This document shows positions 1 to 6,790 of a stretch of 7,207 nt of DNA, piece after piece. The stretch lies in NCBI GenBank assembly GCA_030600975.1, contig JAUVUL010000081.1, positions 1 through 7,207 on the forward strand, written 5' to 3'. The translations under genes and the position numbers were made by a program. Numbering within the stretch: the stretch's first letter is position 1; each line of letters starts with the position of its first letter. The notes below the pieces were generated by a model that saw only the letters and a program-made list of their open reading frames with translations, was not told the origin of the DNA and did not search any database. Origin of the DNA: Candidatus Aegiribacteria sp. GTDB taxonomy: Bacteria; Fermentibacterota; Fermentibacteria; Fermentibacterales; JCC-6.

Positions 1-1085
1 ATAGTGTCCTCAGTGACCCTTGAGGTTACCGCATCAAGGAAACCAAAATGAAATCCACCTCCCAATGAACCGGATAGCTTCACTCCACCGATGATGGGGA
101 TAACCTCCCCGTTTGGAGCAACTGCTCCTATCCTCCGGGAGTAGAACATATTGAATGGCATCTCGAATGTGTTCTGTGACTCCAGGAAGAATGGTCTGCG
201 CTCGTCAAGGAACAGTTCGAAGTGGGAAAGGTTCATCTCGGCCGCATCCGCCTCCACCTGCCCGAAATCGGGGTAAACAGTCAGATCGGCCGCTACTCCG
301 CTGGTGACGCCAAGCTTCACGTCCAGACCAGCATCCAGGTCAGTCTCCCATTCATCGGGATCAACGGTATGGAAGAACCTGGAGGAGCCGTAGGGTCTTA
401 TTTCAGCTCCAAGTGAACCCTGTATCCCCTCTATCCCGATGATGGGGGCAAACGTCTCCAGCTGAGCCATCTGCTGGGCTTCTGACAATACGTACCAGCC
501 ATTCTCGCGGGTCTTACCGAGAATACGCTGAAAGTTTACAGTCCAGATCTGAGTCTCATTTGATTGATCGAATCGGAGGCAGCTGAACGGTATAGCGAAC
601 TCGGCCGACCACCCCTGCGAATCGGAGTGGGTACCGCACTCCCAGACAGCGTCCCAGCTGTAGTCCCAGTGACCGAAGGGGCTGACTTTTGCGTCCATCT
701 GGGAATTGGCCAGGCTTACCTCGAAACTGGTTGCCTCCCTGCCGTTTCCCCAGGTGTCCAGAAGTATGGCTATCCACTCCCCTGTGACATAATTGTCCCT
801 GGGCGTTAGTGCATCCATCATGGTAGATGGATCCGGATCGTCCATCCGGAAGCCGAAGTAGATATGGCGGTCATCGTAGAGGATGTATATCTCGGTCTCC
901 TCCGTCATGGGACTTCCATAGTCAGGGCCATATTGCATCAGAGTACAGCGCAGTGCCTGAGCTTGTTCCCAGACAGGATCGTCCAGGCAGCCATCGATGG
1001 AGGGACCTTCGTCCACTCTTACTGCTATGAGTTCGGATTCGGGGTTCGATAGCACACAAATCATCACCAGCCAAAAAGCTTGCAT
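1..1085 (-). CDS. CBM9-like / DUF5916 outer-membrane protein, N-terminal part (C-terminus beyond window)
   Basis: Translation of the minus strand from the ATG at 1085 gives 361 uninterrupted codons that run off the left edge. An in-frame TAA lies four codons upstream of the ATG and overlaps a strong Shine-Dalgarno, which fixes the start. Residues 1-20 have a short hydrophobic core (FWLVMICVL) compatible with a Sec signal, although the n-region lacks Lys/Arg and no lipobox is present. Residues ~22-200 look like a CBM9-type beta-sandwich, with the entry motif IDGCLDDPVW (30-39), YILYDDRHIYFGFR, and WSAEFAIPFSCLRF. From ~205 the DUF5916 region begins, with PDFGQVEAD (272-280), ERRPFFLE (295-302) and FYSRRIG (314-320), all hallmarks of this family. 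Full-length relatives are usually far longer and end in a predicted outer-membrane beta-barrel, so well over half the protein may be missing. The ligand is unknown; a role in binding or passing glycans or peptides at the cell surface is inference. It is divergent from the glycosyltransferase at 1387. Confidence 0.85.
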   Translation of the reverse strand, partial: MQAFWLVMICVLSNPESELIAVRVDEGPSIDGCLDDPVWEQAQALRCTLMQYGPDYGSPMTEETEIYILYDDRHIYFGFRMDDPDPSTMMDALTPRDNYVTGEWIAILLDTWGNGREATSFEVSLANSQMDAKVSPFGHWDYSWDAVWECGTHSDSQGWSAEFAIPFSCLRFDQSNETQIWTVNFQRILGKTRENGWYVLSEAQQMAQLETFAPIIGIEGIQGSLGAEIRPYGSSRFFHTVDPDEWETDLDAGLDVKLGVTSGVAADLTVYPDFGQVEADAAEMNLSHFELFLDERRPFFLESQNTFEMPFNMFYSRRIGAVAPNGEVIPIIGGVKLSGSLGGGFHFGFLDAVTSRVTEDT

Positions 1086-1088
1086 GAT

Positions 1089-1096
1089 ACCTCCTT
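1089..1096 (-). promoter_or_regulatory. Strong Shine-Dalgarno of the DUF5916 gene
   Basis: The minus strand reads AAGGAGGT, then ATC, then ATG at 1085. This is a near-perfect anti-16S match, with only four bases between the GGAGG core and the start, slightly tight. It decides the start codon and shows that the host uses canonical Shine-Dalgarno initiation. Confidence 0.8.
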
Positions 1097-1327
1097 AACG
1101 GCGTTAGAGTTTTGACAAAAGATAGGCAACCAGGATGTCAATGGCAAGACCTTCGATATATATTATTGTACCACAGTGGTTTACGTGATTATGCAAAAAG
1201 GGAACCAAAAGTATTTGCCGGCTCCGGCGGACTGAGGTTGCTGCCACTTCTCTCTTGATATAGAATTAGAATGCTTTTATGACCTGGATAGTGATCGGGT
1301 AATAATCGATTCTTTTCCGTTGATCTG

Positions 1328-1355
1328 TTGTCAATATTAAAACCAGTATGATAAT
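1328..1355 (+). promoter_or_regulatory. Candidate sigma70-type promoter for the glycosyltransferase at 1387
   Basis: TTGTCA (1328-1333, five of six to the -35 consensus) is followed after 16 bases by GATAAT (1350-1355, five of six to the -10 consensus). Transcription would begin near 1362 and leave a leader of about 25 bases before the ATG at 1387, which is a natural arrangement. It is a consensus match only; the host's sigma factor preference is unknown. Confidence 0.4.
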
Positions 1356-1386
1356 TGCATGAGTTCACAGCCATGCAGGGGAATGG

Positions 1387-2706
1387 ATGAACAACACCTT
1401 GAAGAAGCTCGTTTACATAGCTTACACCTTTCCTCCGGTTTCCACCGGCTCGGCCCCGATGAACCTCAGGCTCGCAGACATCTTCATCCGAAACGGCTGG
1501 CTGCCCTCAGTGGTAACTCCCGACCACACCGCATCTCTGCCGACAGATCCCTCTCTCACAGCGCTCCTTCCGAAGGAGATAAACGTAATCAGAAGTGGTA
1601 AATCCGGCAGACTGCGCAAAAGGAAAAAATCAGTCTCCAATCAGGCAAGGTCTGTAAAAACTGAAAGGAAAGGATTACGGAAACTGATCCTGGAAGTAAT
1701 CCTGCAGCCGGACAGGTACGTCACCTGGGTCCCAAGAGCAATCACGGCCGCCCGGCGCGAAATAGATAGAATCGGAGCGGACCTGGTGATAACATTAGGC
1801 CCACCTCATTCAGTGCATCTGGCTGGCCTTGCATGTTCCAGGCTTACAGGCAAGCCCTGGGTTGCTTACTTCGGCGATCTTTGGGCTATGGACGGCTACA
1901 TCAACTGGCAGTCGGTCTCATGGGCCAGACGTCACCTGACCCCCATAATCGAGAGAGCAGTCGTTAAAAGAGCAGATGGCATCATAACAACTACTGACGG
2001 ATCCTCCCGGTACTTCGAAGAGAAATACGGAGAGGAATGCCCTCCGGTACAGACCCTCTGGAATGGTGTCACCCTCGAAGAGAGAAAAAAACAATGGAAC
2101 CGGGAGGGTCCACGGAATCCCGGTGACAATCTGATTATCACCTATACGGGATTCTTCATGGGTAATCAGACACCTGAGCATTTCCTTCGAGGAATGCGGA
2201 TGTTTCTGGAGAAACACCCGGATAGCGGATTCAAGTTCAGAATAGTCGGGGATTTCGGCGCCTACGCCGATCTGCCGGAGAAACTTGGTCTGAAGGATTC
2301 CGTAGAGGTACTCGGTGCTGTACCATTCACCGAGGTGAGGAAGTGGCAGCTCGATTCTGACGTCCTGCTCCTCATCCTCCGGCCTCAACCGGGCAACGAA
2401 CTGAAGAACCCGTCTAAAACCGTGGAATACCTTCTCGCAAGAAGACCCATTCTCGCTGTAACCCCGGAAGGGGATCTAACCGCGCTGCTCGAACGTTTAG
2501 GCGCCGGATATACCGCCACACATGACGCTGGTTCTATATGTGCTTCACTTGAGGAAATTCACCGGGATATCCGTGCAGGGAAGTTCAAAGTCCTTGAGAA
2601 TCCCTCAGACCTTGATGGTGACATGGATATGGACCTGGGAGGACGCAGGATGGTTGAGTTCCTGGAGCGTATTGTACTGAAACAATCTAGAAACACGACA
2701 CACTAG
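1387..2706 (+). CDS. GT4-like glycosyltransferase
   Basis: A 439-residue protein with the two-Rossmann-domain (GT-B) layout of retaining GT4 glycosyltransferases, which move a sugar from an activated donor to a lipid-linked or other acceptor at the inner face of the membrane. The first strand and loop are LVYIAYTFPPVSTGSAP (8-24). A strongly basic stretch (69-99) is followed by PDRYVTWVPRAI, ITLGPPHSVHLAG (135-147) and KPWVAYFGDLW (156-166), a pattern typical of polysaccharide GT4 enzymes. The C-terminal domain carries YTGFFMGNQTPE (253-264), FRIVGDFG (284-291) and KNPSKTVEYLLARRPILAV (340-358), the family's donor-site region; Glu347 is in the usual place. The start is secure: an in-frame TGA lies at 1360-1362 and AGGGG (1377-1381) sits five bases before the only ATG. 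The gene ends tail-to-tail with the next one. Sugar and acceptor cannot be read from the sequence. Confidence 0.85.
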   Translation: MNNTLKKLVYIAYTFPPVSTGSAPMNLRLADIFIRNGWLPSVVTPDHTASLPTDPSLTALLPKEINVIRSGKSGRLRKRKKSVSNQARSVKTERKGLRKLILEVILQPDRYVTWVPRAITAARREIDRIGADLVITLGPPHSVHLAGLACSRLTGKPWVAYFGDLWAMDGYINWQSVSWARRHLTPIIERAVVKRADGIITTTDGSSRYFEEKYGEECPPVQTLWNGVTLEERKKQWNREGPRNPGDNLIITYTGFFMGNQTPEHFLRGMRMFLEKHPDSGFKFRIVGDFGAYADLPEKLGLKDSVEVLGAVPFTEVRKWQLDSDVLLLILRPQPGNELKNPSKTVEYLLARRPILAVTPEGDLTALLERLGAGYTATHDAGSICASLEEIHRDIRAGKFKVLENPSDLDGDMDMDLGGRRMVEFLERIVLKQSRNTTH

Positions 2707-3797
2707 CTGTCTGAACCGATACTTGCATTCTCGAGAGTACGCATTCTGCCTTCCACCGCCTCCAGCACCAGATTCGTAGTGTCATCCCAGGACGGGAACA
2801 ACACTGCGGTCCGCAAAGCCCCCTCGGCCAGATTCCTCCTGAGTACAGGTTCTGTGAACAGTCTGCGAATACATTCTCCTGTTGCCTGCCAGTCACCGGG
2901 GTCGACAAGCAGACCGGAGACCCCATCCTCGATCATATCCGGAATAGCTCCGGCGGTAGTGGATATCACAGGGAGACCCCGCGCCATGGCCTCGGCGGTG
3001 GCCATTCCGTACCCCTCCCAGTAGGAGGGCAAGAGAAAGACATCGGCCCGGTTATACTCCTCGGCCAGGTCAGCATCACTCAACCTTCCCGTGATATGCA
3101 CCCTCTCCTCCAGGCCAAGTTCACCTATACATGCTTCAACCTTCTCAAGGTATCCCATGTCGAAATTTCGTTCTCCTACAATGTACAGCTCAGCGCCTTC
3201 TACGTTCGAGCAAGCCAGTGCCTTCACTGCCTCCAGGATCCCCTTACGCTCCTCGATGTTCCCCACAAGAAGTAATCTATGGGGTTCTTCCCTGAATCGC
3301 GGCTCATCAGCGAGCCGGACATTAAGGCCAGGTCTGGCGAGCAGAACATCGTTACCGCTCCTGCCCAGCTCCTCCAGCTTCCGGACAGTAGAACCGCTGA
3401 TGGCGACTATGAAACATGCCTCCCGGACAATCCTTCTCTCCGTCAACGTGTAGAGGAAACGTTTTAAGAATGTGCGTTCAAGCTGACTTCTGAAGTGGTG
3501 GCAAATCAGCATTGTAAAGAGACCGAGACTATTGGCTCTCCTCTGAAGGCCAACTGTAAGTGAGCTGGAGCCGAGGTCGGTCACCAGGGCATTGAAGGTA
3601 CTCCCGCACCTGCGGGATATGATGCCGGCGGAGGGGAGCTTGAGCATCCTGGCGTATCGGGGAAGGGATTCGAGATTGAAGTACTCCACCTCCCAGCCGG
3701 AAGTCCTGAAACGTTCCCCTATCATGTAATCGTAGAGGATACCGCCGGTCAGCCTGCCCAGGCGTGCAGGATCGGTAGTATCGACGTATCCTGGCAT
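2703..3797 (-). CDS. GT4 family glycosyltransferase
   Basis: A GT4 glycosyltransferase, clearer than its neighbour. From the ATG at 3797 it has 364 residues. The N-terminal domain includes LTGGILYDYMIGERF (16-30) after the first strand, and ICHHF (98-102). The C-terminal domain has LLVGNIEERKGI (176-187), the phosphate-binding entry strand; VHITGRLSD (233-241); and SYWEGYGMATAEAMARGLPV (258-277), which contains the E-x7-E motif (E261, E269). Then come GAIPDMIEDGVSGLLVDPGD and a helical tail. The start is uncertain. The upstream frame stays open and encodes GRIL directly before the ATG, which would complete the first beta-strand, and a strong Shine-Dalgarno precedes an in-frame CTG at 3845. 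The nucleotidyltransferase gene lies 145 bases upstream on the same strand, so the two may be co-transcribed. Donor and acceptor are unknown; a role in glycan assembly or glycosylation of the locus product is inferred. Confidence 0.9.
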   Translation of the reverse strand: MPGYVDTTDPARLGRLTGGILYDYMIGERFRTSGWEVEYFNLESLPRYARMLKLPSAGIISRRCGSTFNALVTDLGSSSLTVGLQRRANSLGLFTMLICHHFRSQLERTFLKRFLYTLTERRIVREACFIVAISGSTVRKLEELGRSGNDVLLARPGLNVRLADEPRFREEPHRLLLVGNIEERKGILEAVKALACSNVEGAELYIVGERNFDMGYLEKVEACIGELGLEERVHITGRLSDADLAEEYNRADVFLLPSYWEGYGMATAEAMARGLPVISTTAGAIPDMIEDGVSGLLVDPGDWQATGECIRRLFTEPVLRRNLAEGALRTAVLFPSWDDTTNLVLEAVEGRMRTLENASIGSDS

Positions 3798-3851
3798 CAG
3801 GATCCTGCCAGTTACTTCTTTCAGACTTCCGTCTGCAAAGTTCAGGGTTTT

Positions 3852-3856
3852 CCTCC
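3852..3856 (-). promoter_or_regulatory. GGAGG Shine-Dalgarno upstream of the annotated GT4 start
   Basis: GGAGG on the minus strand lies six bases before CTG at 3845-3843. That codon is in frame with the glycosyltransferase and 16 codons upstream of its ATG. The ATG itself has only AGGA, inside the palindrome CAGGATCCTG (3798-3807). No ATG, GTG or TTG exists in this frame between the upstream TGA (3938-3936) and 3797, so the better ribosome site points to a rare CTG start or to an ATG lost by mutation or base-call error. Confidence 0.4.
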
Positions 3857-3942
3857 AATATCCATAATTCTGCCGAATTCTATCCGATTGCGATAATACA
3901 TGAGCTATACAATCATCGTCAACAAAACATGCTGCTCACTGA

Positions 3943-4908
3943 TTATTTTCGCTTCAGCGGATGCTGACCTGTGAGAACAAGCCAGAACAGAGCATAGAAC
4001 CAGGAAATTTTTTTCCAACCTGTCAGGTGCTTCAAATTGAGCAGAGTGGGTACCTTCCGTCCTGCTTTGAGTTTTTCGATTATATCCTCTCTGCCACTGT
4101 TACTCCTTATAAGCACTTTCATCACTTTTTCGGGAACCGGTGCTTCCAATTTAACAGAAGCAGTTCTTAGAAGATATGCAAGTGAATGCCCCAATCTTGT
4201 CTCGAAGGCATTTCGCGTGAACTTATTCCAGGTGCCTGCTTCAGAGACCTTACTGCAGAGCAGGCAGATGTCCACCCACCACACAGGTCTTATCCTGATA
4301 TTCGTCAGCATATGAAGAAGGACCATAAGGAGCGAGTTATGCCAAGCGAATCCCATCAACCCAGGTTCGAGAAGCCGGCCGTTTTCGAACAGATCTCTTG
4401 GAAGTCTTCCTGGGAATGTCGCGGGGAAGTAGAAAATGTGAGTATGCAGTTCAACCATTGCGCCATGCCTGTACATCTTCATCTCGGATACAATGCCTGT
4501 ATTGAAGATGCCGTCTCCGGGAGAACCTCTTGACCACCCTGACTTACAAAAAATACTCAGAATCTTCTGCCGGTTTCCTTCCTCCATGAACAGGTCAGCA
4601 TCGCACATGGGCCTCCCACCCGGAAACGGATACACGCTTCTTGCCAGGTCGAAACCTTTAACTGCCCATACTTCGGTACCCACTTCAGAAAGTCGTTCCA
4701 GAACCGGTCGGATGATCTGCTCCTGACGGAACCACGCCGCTGCAGCGGACAGGCTGATATCTTTTCGACCCATCTCCTTCGCGAGAAGAGGCGAAAGATC
4801 ATGAGCCATGCCAGGATCGGGTCCTGCATAGGCTCCTGGTACACCTCCGGACAGGAGCCATCTGCAGGCAGCTTCTGTTATCACATCGGGTTGCTCTATT
4901 TTATTCAT
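3943..4908 (-). CDS. Nucleotidyltransferase-fold protein, NTP_transf_5 (PF14907)-like
   Basis: From the ATG at 4908 this is a 321-residue protein. Residues ~64-112 are helical (WFRQEQIIRPVLERLSEVG). EVWAVKGFDLA (79-89) follows, and GGRPMCDADLFME (97-109) supplies the KG...R...DxD signature of the NTP_transf_5 nucleotidyltransferase group (K84, G85, R99, D103, D105). VELHTHIF (152-159) and WWVDICLLC (210-218) match the later conserved blocks of that group. Such enzymes are predicted to transfer a nucleotide from an NTP to a protein, peptide or small molecule; the substrate here is unknown. The frame is open back to 5079, but that would overlap the divergent ABC gene by 89 bases with unconvincing sequence, so I chose 4908 (MNKIEQ); 4926 (MYQLSD) is the alternative, and neither has a strong Shine-Dalgarno. 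Relatives are found beside PqqD-like and HprK-like genes in peptide-modification loci, which fits the neighbouring exporter and peptidase. Confidence 0.7.
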   Translation of the reverse strand: MNKIEQPDVITEAACRWLLSGGVPGAYAGPDPGMAHDLSPLLAKEMGRKDISLSAAAAWFRQEQIIRPVLERLSEVGTEVWAVKGFDLARSVYPFPGGRPMCDADLFMEEGNRQKILSIFCKSGWSRGSPGDGIFNTGIVSEMKMYRHGAMVELHTHIFYFPATFPGRLPRDLFENGRLLEPGLMGFAWHNSLLMVLLHMLTNIRIRPVWWVDICLLCSKVSEAGTWNKFTRNAFETRLGHSLAYLLRTASVKLEAPVPEKVMKVLIRSNSGREDIIEKLKAGRKVPTLLNLKHLTGWKKISWFYALFWLVLTGQHPLKRK

Positions 4909-4990
4909 ATCGCTTAATTGATACATCAGGGATTCGAATATCACCACCCTTATGCTGGTTCCTGCTGTACGCCCGTTATAGATTAGCCCT
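4909..4990. promoter_or_regulatory. Divergent intergenic region between nucleotidyltransferase and ABC exporter
   Basis: An 82-base gap between two divergent starts must hold promoters for both, or one bidirectional control region. TATAGA (4977-4982) resembles a -10 element for the exporter. It sits only eight bases before the ATG at 4991, and the -35 position is poor. No Shine-Dalgarno precedes that ATG, so a leaderless transcript is possible. No operator-like repeat is evident. Confidence 0.3.
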
Positions 4991-6790
4991 ATGATAACTG
5001 AAACTGACAGTAAAAAACTGATGCTCGGAAGAGCTGTATCTTTCGTCTGGAAGAGCAGTCGAGGGCTGACCATCACCAATCTTATCCTGACTCTTATTCA
5101 GGGATTGCTTCCGCTGATTCCGCTTTACCTGATGAAGCTTCTCATAGATTCAGTAGAAGAGGCTATAACCGGAGGAAATACTTCTTCTTTCAGTCACATT
5201 GGTCTTCTTATCGGAATTATGGGCGGTGTGGCACTGCTCTCTGCTCTTGTGAAATCCATTGCAGGGATAGTGGAGCAGACCCAGGCCAGGGTGGTTACCG
5301 ATTACATGCAGGATATTCTTCACAAGAAATCCATCGAAGTTGACCTTGCATATTACGAAGATTCAAAGTTCTACGATACAATGCACAGGGCACAGGGTGA
5401 GGCTCCGTATAGACCCACAAGCATTGTCAACGGTCTGATCAGAATTGTCCAGAGCAGTATTTCACTGTTAGCTATGGTCGGTCTGCTTCTCTCTTTCCAC
5501 TGGATTGTTGCCGTTGTCCTTGTTGCCGCTGCGCTCCCCGGAGTACTGGTAAAACTCAAGTTCTCAAAAGTCACCTGGAAGTGGCTGCGCAAAAGAACAG
5601 AGACCGAGCGCAAAGCATGGTACAAGCACTGGTTATTAACTTCTGTAGGACACGCGAAAGAGCTGCGGCTGTTTGGTCTCGGAGAACACTTCAGAGTGAT
5701 GTACCTGAACCTGAGAGCCATCCTCCGGAAAGAAATGCTGGGTATAGCAAAGAGAAGGGCTGCAGCCGATTTTGCCACTCAGGCCATAGCAACCCTGCTG
5801 ATTTACGGCTCGCTGGCTTTTATTGCAAAGCAGGCATTCGCAGGTCTTATAACAATAGGTGGAATGGTAATGTACTTCCAGGCCTTTCAGAGAGGGCTTG
5901 GATACCTCAAAGGTTTCCTGGGAAGTCTGGCTGGGCTTTACGAGGGTAATTTGTTTCTCTCCAATCTTTTCGATTTTCTCGACATTGAGCCATCTGTTAT
6001 CGATCCTCCCCACCCAAAGCCATTCCCGCCTCACATCAGTAAAGGAATTGTCTTTAATCATGTGGACTTCAATTACTCATCCAGTAACAAAAAAGTCCTC
6101 GATGATATTTCACTCAGAATCAAGTCGGGGGAGATGCTTGCTCTGGTGGGGGAGAACGGTTCAGGCAAAACAACCTTTGTGAAGCTTCTCTGCAGACTCT
6201 ACGATCCGGCTTCAGGAAGCATAAGTATTGATGGCACATCCATAAAGGATTTTTATGTCGAGGATTATCGCAGCAACATAGGCGTCATCTTCCAGGACTA
6301 TGCCAAGTACCATCTCACAGCAGGAGAGAACATCAGCCTGGGTGACATAAAGCATTCCCCGGATGATTCCCTTATTCGTCAGGCAGCAGAAGCAGCGGGT
6401 GCCGACGCAATGATTGAGAATTTGCCGGACGGTTATGACACCGTGCTGGGCAGGTCATTCAAGGGTGGCACGGAACTCTCCGTAGGGGAATGGCAGAAGA
6501 TCGCCCTTGCAAGAGCGTTCATCCGTGATACTCCCATTGTTATTCTCGATGAACCAACCAGCGCATTGGATGCCAAAGCAGAGCATGCTGTGTTCGTAAA
6601 ATTCAGAGAGCTGGTGCAGGGAAAAACCTCTGTGATAATTTCACACAGATTTTCCACAGTAAGAATGGCAGACAGAATCGGAGTAATGGATAAGGGTAGA
6701 ATCATTGAACACGGCACCCATGAAGAACTAATGGAGATAAACGGTAAGTACCGCGAAATGTACACCATTCAGGCCAGCGCCTATAACTGA
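4991..6790 (+). CDS. ABC exporter half-transporter (fused membrane and ATPase domains)
   Basis: A 599-residue type IV (ABCB/MsbA-like) exporter, expected to work as a homodimer in the inner membrane and to push lipid, peptide or drug-like substrates outward using ATP. Hydrophobic segments lie near residues 28-50, 68-92, 154-185 (two) and 262-300. The coupling region includes LRLFGLGEHF (225-234). The ATPase domain follows: Walker A GENGSGKT (387-394), Q-loop VIFQDY (432-437), signature LSVGE (496-500), Walker B IVILDE (516-521), D-loop SALD (524-527) and switch His552. All catalytic residues are present, so it should be active. There is no N-terminal C39 peptidase domain, so it cannot itself cut a leader peptide; the neighbouring S24/S26-like protein might. 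An in-frame TAG at 4979-4981 limits the start to ATG 4991 or, less likely, 5021. It is divergent from the nucleotidyltransferase and convergent with the peptidase gene, overlapping it by 10 bp. The exported substrate is inferred, not seen. Confidence 0.93.
   Translation: MITETDSKKLMLGRAVSFVWKSSRGLTITNLILTLIQGLLPLIPLYLMKLLIDSVEEAITGGNTSSFSHIGLLIGIMGGVALLSALVKSIAGIVEQTQARVVTDYMQDILHKKSIEVDLAYYEDSKFYDTMHRAQGEAPYRPTSIVNGLIRIVQSSISLLAMVGLLLSFHWIVAVVLVAAALPGVLVKLKFSKVTWKWLRKRTETERKAWYKHWLLTSVGHAKELRLFGLGEHFRVMYLNLRAILRKEMLGIAKRRAAADFATQAIATLLIYGSLAFIAKQAFAGLITIGGMVMYFQAFQRGLGYLKGFLGSLAGLYEGNLFLSNLFDFLDIEPSVIDPPHPKPFPPHISKGIVFNHVDFNYSSSNKKVLDDISLRIKSGEMLALVGENGSGKTTFVKLLCRLYDPASGSISIDGTSIKDFYVEDYRSNIGVIFQDYAKYHLTAGENISLGDIKHSPDDSLIRQAAEAAGADAMIENLPDGYDTVLGRSFKGGTELSVGEWQKIALARAFIRDTPIVILDEPTSALDAKAEHAVFVKFRELVQGKTSVIISHRFSTVRMADRIGVMDKGRIIEHGTHEELMEINGKYREMYTIQASAYN

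Larger units (their letters stand above)
1086..1386. other. Divergent intergenic region
   Basis: These 301 bases separate the leftward DUF5916 gene from the rightward glycosyltransferase, so promoters for both should lie here. I see no convincing small gene or RNA. An AT-rich tract (about 1155-1170) contains TACAAT on the minus strand (1170-1165), a possible -10 for the DUF5916 gene, but no good -35 stands 16-18 bases upstream of it. GCCGGCTCCGGC at 1217-1228 is a small GC-rich self-complementary element without an adjacent T-run, so it is not a convincing terminator. TTGACA (1112-1117) and TGTCAA (1136-1141) form a spaced inverted pair. Confidence 0.5.

Noticed and set aside
222..1052. Several plus- and minus-strand ORFs of 60-80 codons
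   Set aside because: They lie in other frames of the DUF5916 coding sequence, which has clear family motifs throughout; none has a good ribosome site or recognisable domain.
1217..1228. GC-rich element GCCGGCTCCGGC as a terminator
   Set aside because: Very small loop, no adjacent T-run on either strand, and no gene ends there.
1918..2388. 156-codon minus-strand ORF
   Set aside because: Antisense to the well-supported GT4-like gene, without recognisable motifs; a frame shadow.
3091..3453. 120-codon plus-strand ORF rich in Ser
   Set aside because: Antisense shadow of the GT4 gene covering its phosphate-binding strand region; composition typical of a shadow.
3529..3858. 109-codon minus ORF starting with TTG
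   Set aside because: Its TTG overlaps the GGAGG element itself and most of the ORF lies in another frame of the GT4 gene; protein is Arg/Gln-rich and without motifs.
4186..4533. 115-codon plus-strand ORF
   Set aside because: Antisense to the conserved blocks of the nucleotidyltransferase-like gene; no ribosome site or domain.
5371..6061. Minus-strand ORFs of 135 and 141 codons
   Set aside because: Both are antisense to the ABC exporter, whose domains are complete and continuous.
6433..6768. 111-codon minus-strand ORF just past the peptidase-like gene
   Set aside because: Antisense to the exporter's signature, Walker B and switch-His region; no independent support.
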